The notes under the pieces: generated by a model | What the model was told of the DNA's origin: nothing | Seen by the model: the letters and a program-made list of their open reading frames with translations, nothing else | Database searches by the model: none | Assembly (NCBI RefSeq): GCF_013378075.1 | Contig: NZ_CP051131.1 | Coordinates: forward strand, 496,001-560,000 | From: Parasphingopyxis algicola | GTDB taxonomy: Bacteria > Pseudomonadota > Alphaproteobacteria > Sphingomonadales > Sphingomonadaceae | Length of the DNA: 64,000 nt | Direction: 5' to 3' | Made by a program: the position numbers and the translations under genes | Shown: in pieces, positions 62,081 through 64,000 of the stretch | Layout of the letters: the number at the start of each line of letters is the position of its first letter | How positions within the stretch are numbered: position 1 is the stretch's first letter

Positions 62081-63802
62081 ATGGTCGATATTGCTGAGCG
62101 CGGAGTACGGCTTGGGCCGATCAGGGAATTCATTCTCGGCCTTTTTCCGTCGCCGGTCCGCCCCGGCGTTCGGCCGTATCTGGAAAATGCGCCGCTCGCG
62201 GCGCTGTTTCTCGGTATGTCCTCGGGCTTTCCTTTCGCGATGATCGGCGCGACGCTGACGACGCGCCTCGCCCAGGACGATATCGAGAAATCGGCGGTCA
62301 CCGCCTTCGCGCTCACTTTCCTCGCCTATAATCTCAAATGGGCCTGGGCGCCGATCATAGACAAGGTACGGATCCCCGTGCTCGGCCGGATCGGCCAGCG
62401 GCGTTCCTGGCTGCTGGTTATCGGATTGGCCGTGATGGGCGCGGTGGCGCTGCTCGGCAATATCGATCCGACAGCCTCGCTCCCCGCGGTGGCGCTGGCG
62501 GCGATCCTTGTCGGCGTATTGGGAGCGACCTTCGACATCGTGATTGACGGCTACCGGATCGAGCTGCTCGAACCCGAACAGCTCGGCGTGGGTTCCGGAA
62601 TGAGCCAATATGGCTGGCGGATCGGCGCGGCGGTCGCCGGCGCGCTTGCGCTCGTCGTTGCCGCCCGGATGGGTTGGGGCGCGGCCTATATCGCCTGCGG
62701 CCTGTTAGCGTTGCCGGCCGTCATCACCGGCCTCGTGATGGGTGAACCGACGCGCAAGATCGAGCGCAGCTGGCCCGAGTTCATGACCCGCACGCCCTAT
62801 GCCATCTTCATCCTGAGCTTCCCGCTGGCTTATGGCGGCGGCGTCGCGCTCGATCGCTGGCTCGGCGTGGAGATTTTGAGCCTGATGGTAATCGTCGGCT
62901 ATGTCTTTCCGATGTTCGACCTGACCGCGCGGCGCGCCCGCGATATCGGTTGGTCGGGCCATGTCAACTGGCTGCTGGTTCCGTCGCTCGCCGCCTTGCT
63001 CTCGATTCTCGTTTTCGACTGGCCGACCGTTACCCAATGGCTCGGCGCCGGCGCCGCCATCCTGTATCCGCTGCTGGCGCTCGGCGCTGCTGTTATCGCC
63101 TGGCTGTGCATCACACCGACGCGCACGGAAGGCTCGACCCAGTCCAAGGTCGTCGGCCCGCTCGTCGAGTTTTTCAGCCGCGAGGGCGCGATCATCGTCC
63201 TCGTCTTCGTACTGCTCCACAAAATCGGAGACACGCTCGCCAATCTGACGTTTCGCCTGCTGTTCGAGGATCTCGGCTACACCAATGACGAGATCGCGAT
63301 TTACGATGTCGGCGTGGGCTTCTGGGCGCTGCTCGCGGGCATTTTCGTCGGCGGCATGCTCTATGCCCGGCTCGGCATGAAGATATCGGTGCTGATCAGC
63401 CTCGTGCTGATGGCCGTCTCCAACTTCAGCTTCGCGGGACTGGCCGCTGTCGGGCACAGCAATATCGGCATGGCACTCGCTATCGGCTTCGAAAATTTCG
63501 CGAGCGGGATCGGCGGGGTGGCGGTCGTTGCCTATCTTTCGGCGCTCTGCAATCTCAAATTCACCGCGACGCACTTTGCGCTGTTATCCGCGGCGGCCAG
63601 CATTCTCGGGCGGTTCCTCACGGGCACCACTGCGGGATCGCTGATCGAGACGATGGGTTATGTGAATTTCTATCTGCTCACGACGGCGGCCGCCTTTCCC
63701 GGCGTGATCCTCTTTTGGTGGATGATGCGATCGGGGCTTGTCGATCGATCTCTGGGTACGGCCGGGTCGGAAGTGCCGGACGCGGAAGAAGATCGCGGCT
63801 AA
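62081..63802 (+). CDS. AmpG-like muropeptide permease (MFS)
   Basis: A 573-residue major-facilitator protein. YLENAPLAALFLGMSSGFPF and IGATLTTRLAQDDIEKSAV at the N-terminus are AmpG signatures, and NLKWAWAPIIDKVRIPVLGR plus RRSWLLVIGLAVMGAVA follow; TFDIVIDGYRIELLEPEQLG is the second diagnostic block. AmpG imports anhydro-muropeptides for wall recycling and beta-lactamase induction. It is longer than E. coli AmpG and has an extended middle region. Its end overlaps the convergent gene by 4 nt. Confidence 0.88.
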   Translation: MVDIAERGVRLGPIREFILGLFPSPVRPGVRPYLENAPLAALFLGMSSGFPFAMIGATLTTRLAQDDIEKSAVTAFALTFLAYNLKWAWAPIIDKVRIPVLGRIGQRRSWLLVIGLAVMGAVALLGNIDPTASLPAVALAAILVGVLGATFDIVIDGYRIELLEPEQLGVGSGMSQYGWRIGAAVAGALALVVAARMGWGAAYIACGLLALPAVITGLVMGEPTRKIERSWPEFMTRTPYAIFILSFPLAYGGGVALDRWLGVEILSLMVIVGYVFPMFDLTARRARDIGWSGHVNWLLVPSLAALLSILVFDWPTVTQWLGAGAAILYPLLALGAAVIAWLCITPTRTEGSTQSKVVGPLVEFFSREGAIIVLVFVLLHKIGDTLANLTFRLLFEDLGYTNDEIAIYDVGVGFWALLAGIFVGGMLYARLGMKISVLISLVLMAVSNFSFAGLAAVGHSNIGMALAIGFENFASGIGGVAVVAYLSALCNLKFTATHFALLSAAASILGRFLTGTTAGSLIETMGYVNFYLLTTAAAFPGVILFWWMMRSGLVDRSLGTAGSEVPDAEEDRG

Positions 63803-64000
63803 AGCGCGACTGGTCGGCCTATCGCGCTTAGACTTTCATTCAGCGCGGTGGCGGTTGCGACTGCCGTCGACGTCTTCCCGCTATCGAGCAAGCGAGCGAT
63901 ATGGGTGTCGGCGCCGGCCGGATCGCCGATGGCCGACAGCAACGCGTGTTCATGGGCCGTCATGCGCGGTGCGCAGCAGGGCGCGACGATCACATGGCCG
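63799..64000 (-). CDS. Hypothetical protein, C-terminal fragment at window edge
   Basis: The minus strand is open from the window end to TAG at 63799. It encodes about 66 residues (VIVAPCCAPRMTAHEHALLS, AIGDPAGADTHIARLLDSGK) and continues upstream beyond the window, so this is a partial protein. A GTG at 63993 could be a start but the frame remains open before it. Function unknown; the Cys-Cys-Ala-Pro-Arg-Met-Thr stretch is typical of a small conserved alphaproteobacterial family of unassigned role. Confidence 0.55.
   Translation of the reverse strand, partial: GHVIVAPCCAPRMTAHEHALLSAIGDPAGADTHIARLLDSGKTSTAVATATALNESLSAIGRPVAL

Noticed and set aside
1-64000. CRISPR array, prophage, complete insertion sequence or integron
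   Set aside because: No regularly spaced identical direct repeats, no transposase, integrase or phage structural genes seen; the repeats present are isolated palindromes.

Overview
The window is high-GC DNA (mostly about 60-66% G+C) that reads as an alphaproteobacterial chromosome, most likely order Sphingomonadales. The grounds are a pcm-tolC-popZ(DUF2497)-valS neighbourhood, several small proteins of sphingomonad type, an arginine succinyltransferase pathway pair, and several families of dispersed palindromic repeats typical of that order. I see no rRNA, CRISPR array, complete insertion sequence, prophage or replication origin. Genus cannot be assigned from sequence alone.

Layout. 0-4.4 kb: two divergent AMP-forming acyl/aryl-CoA ligases (one cut by the window edge), a DUF1295 membrane protein and tRNA-Cys. 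4.6-14.1 kb: pcm, tolC and popZ, then an S9 peptidase and three tandem single-domain response regulators, then valS. valS carries an in-frame palindromic repeat and two patches of unusual base composition. 14.3-17.3 kb: hemB, a GNAT acetyltransferase coupled to a gamma-carbonic anhydrase, a small lipoprotein, tRNA-Arg. 17.3-20.7 kb: the dTDP-L-rhamnose operon rmlACDB on the minus strand. 20.8-28.8 kb: an MBL-fold hydrolase, astA-astB with an M20 peptidase, malate synthase G (with a second in-frame repeat insertion), RppH.

28.8-41.5 kb: esterase, MATE pump, HDAC-family deacetylase, a two-subunit 2-oxoacid:ferredoxin oxidoreductase (korAB) separated by a tiny membrane peptide and a nested repeat, a membrane metal-dependent hydrolase, photolyase, cyclopropane fatty acid synthase, a serine hydrolase and a helix-turn-helix protein. 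41.7-49.0 kb: AbgT transporter, small secreted protein, second serine hydrolase, a decayed relative of the helix-turn-helix gene, phosphoesterase, SDR, purF, hisI. 49.0-64.0 kb: a MerR regulator with a LiuR-like operator upstream of an acyl-CoA dehydrogenase, an anchored protein, TANGO2-like protein, cysK with an MFS exporter, lipoprotein, L,D-transpeptidase, UvrD helicase, cupredoxin, a 55-residue gene, rsmD-rluB, DUF1223 protein and AmpG-like permease.

Most genes are ordinary chromosomal housekeeping or catabolic functions. Several pairs share 1-8 nt overlaps that suggest translational coupling: rmlA/C/D/B, acetyltransferase/carbonic anhydrase, esterase/rppH, hydrolase/photolyase, MFS/cysK, rluB/rsmD.

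The unusual biology is in the repeats. At least five families of short palindromic elements are scattered between genes. One copy lies in frame inside valS, another in frame inside glcB, and one composite between korA and korB looks like one repeat inserted into another with a 9-bp duplication. I did not find a convincing new multi-gene system. The repeat-derived peptide inserts in essential enzymes and the mosaic valS are the observations most worth following.
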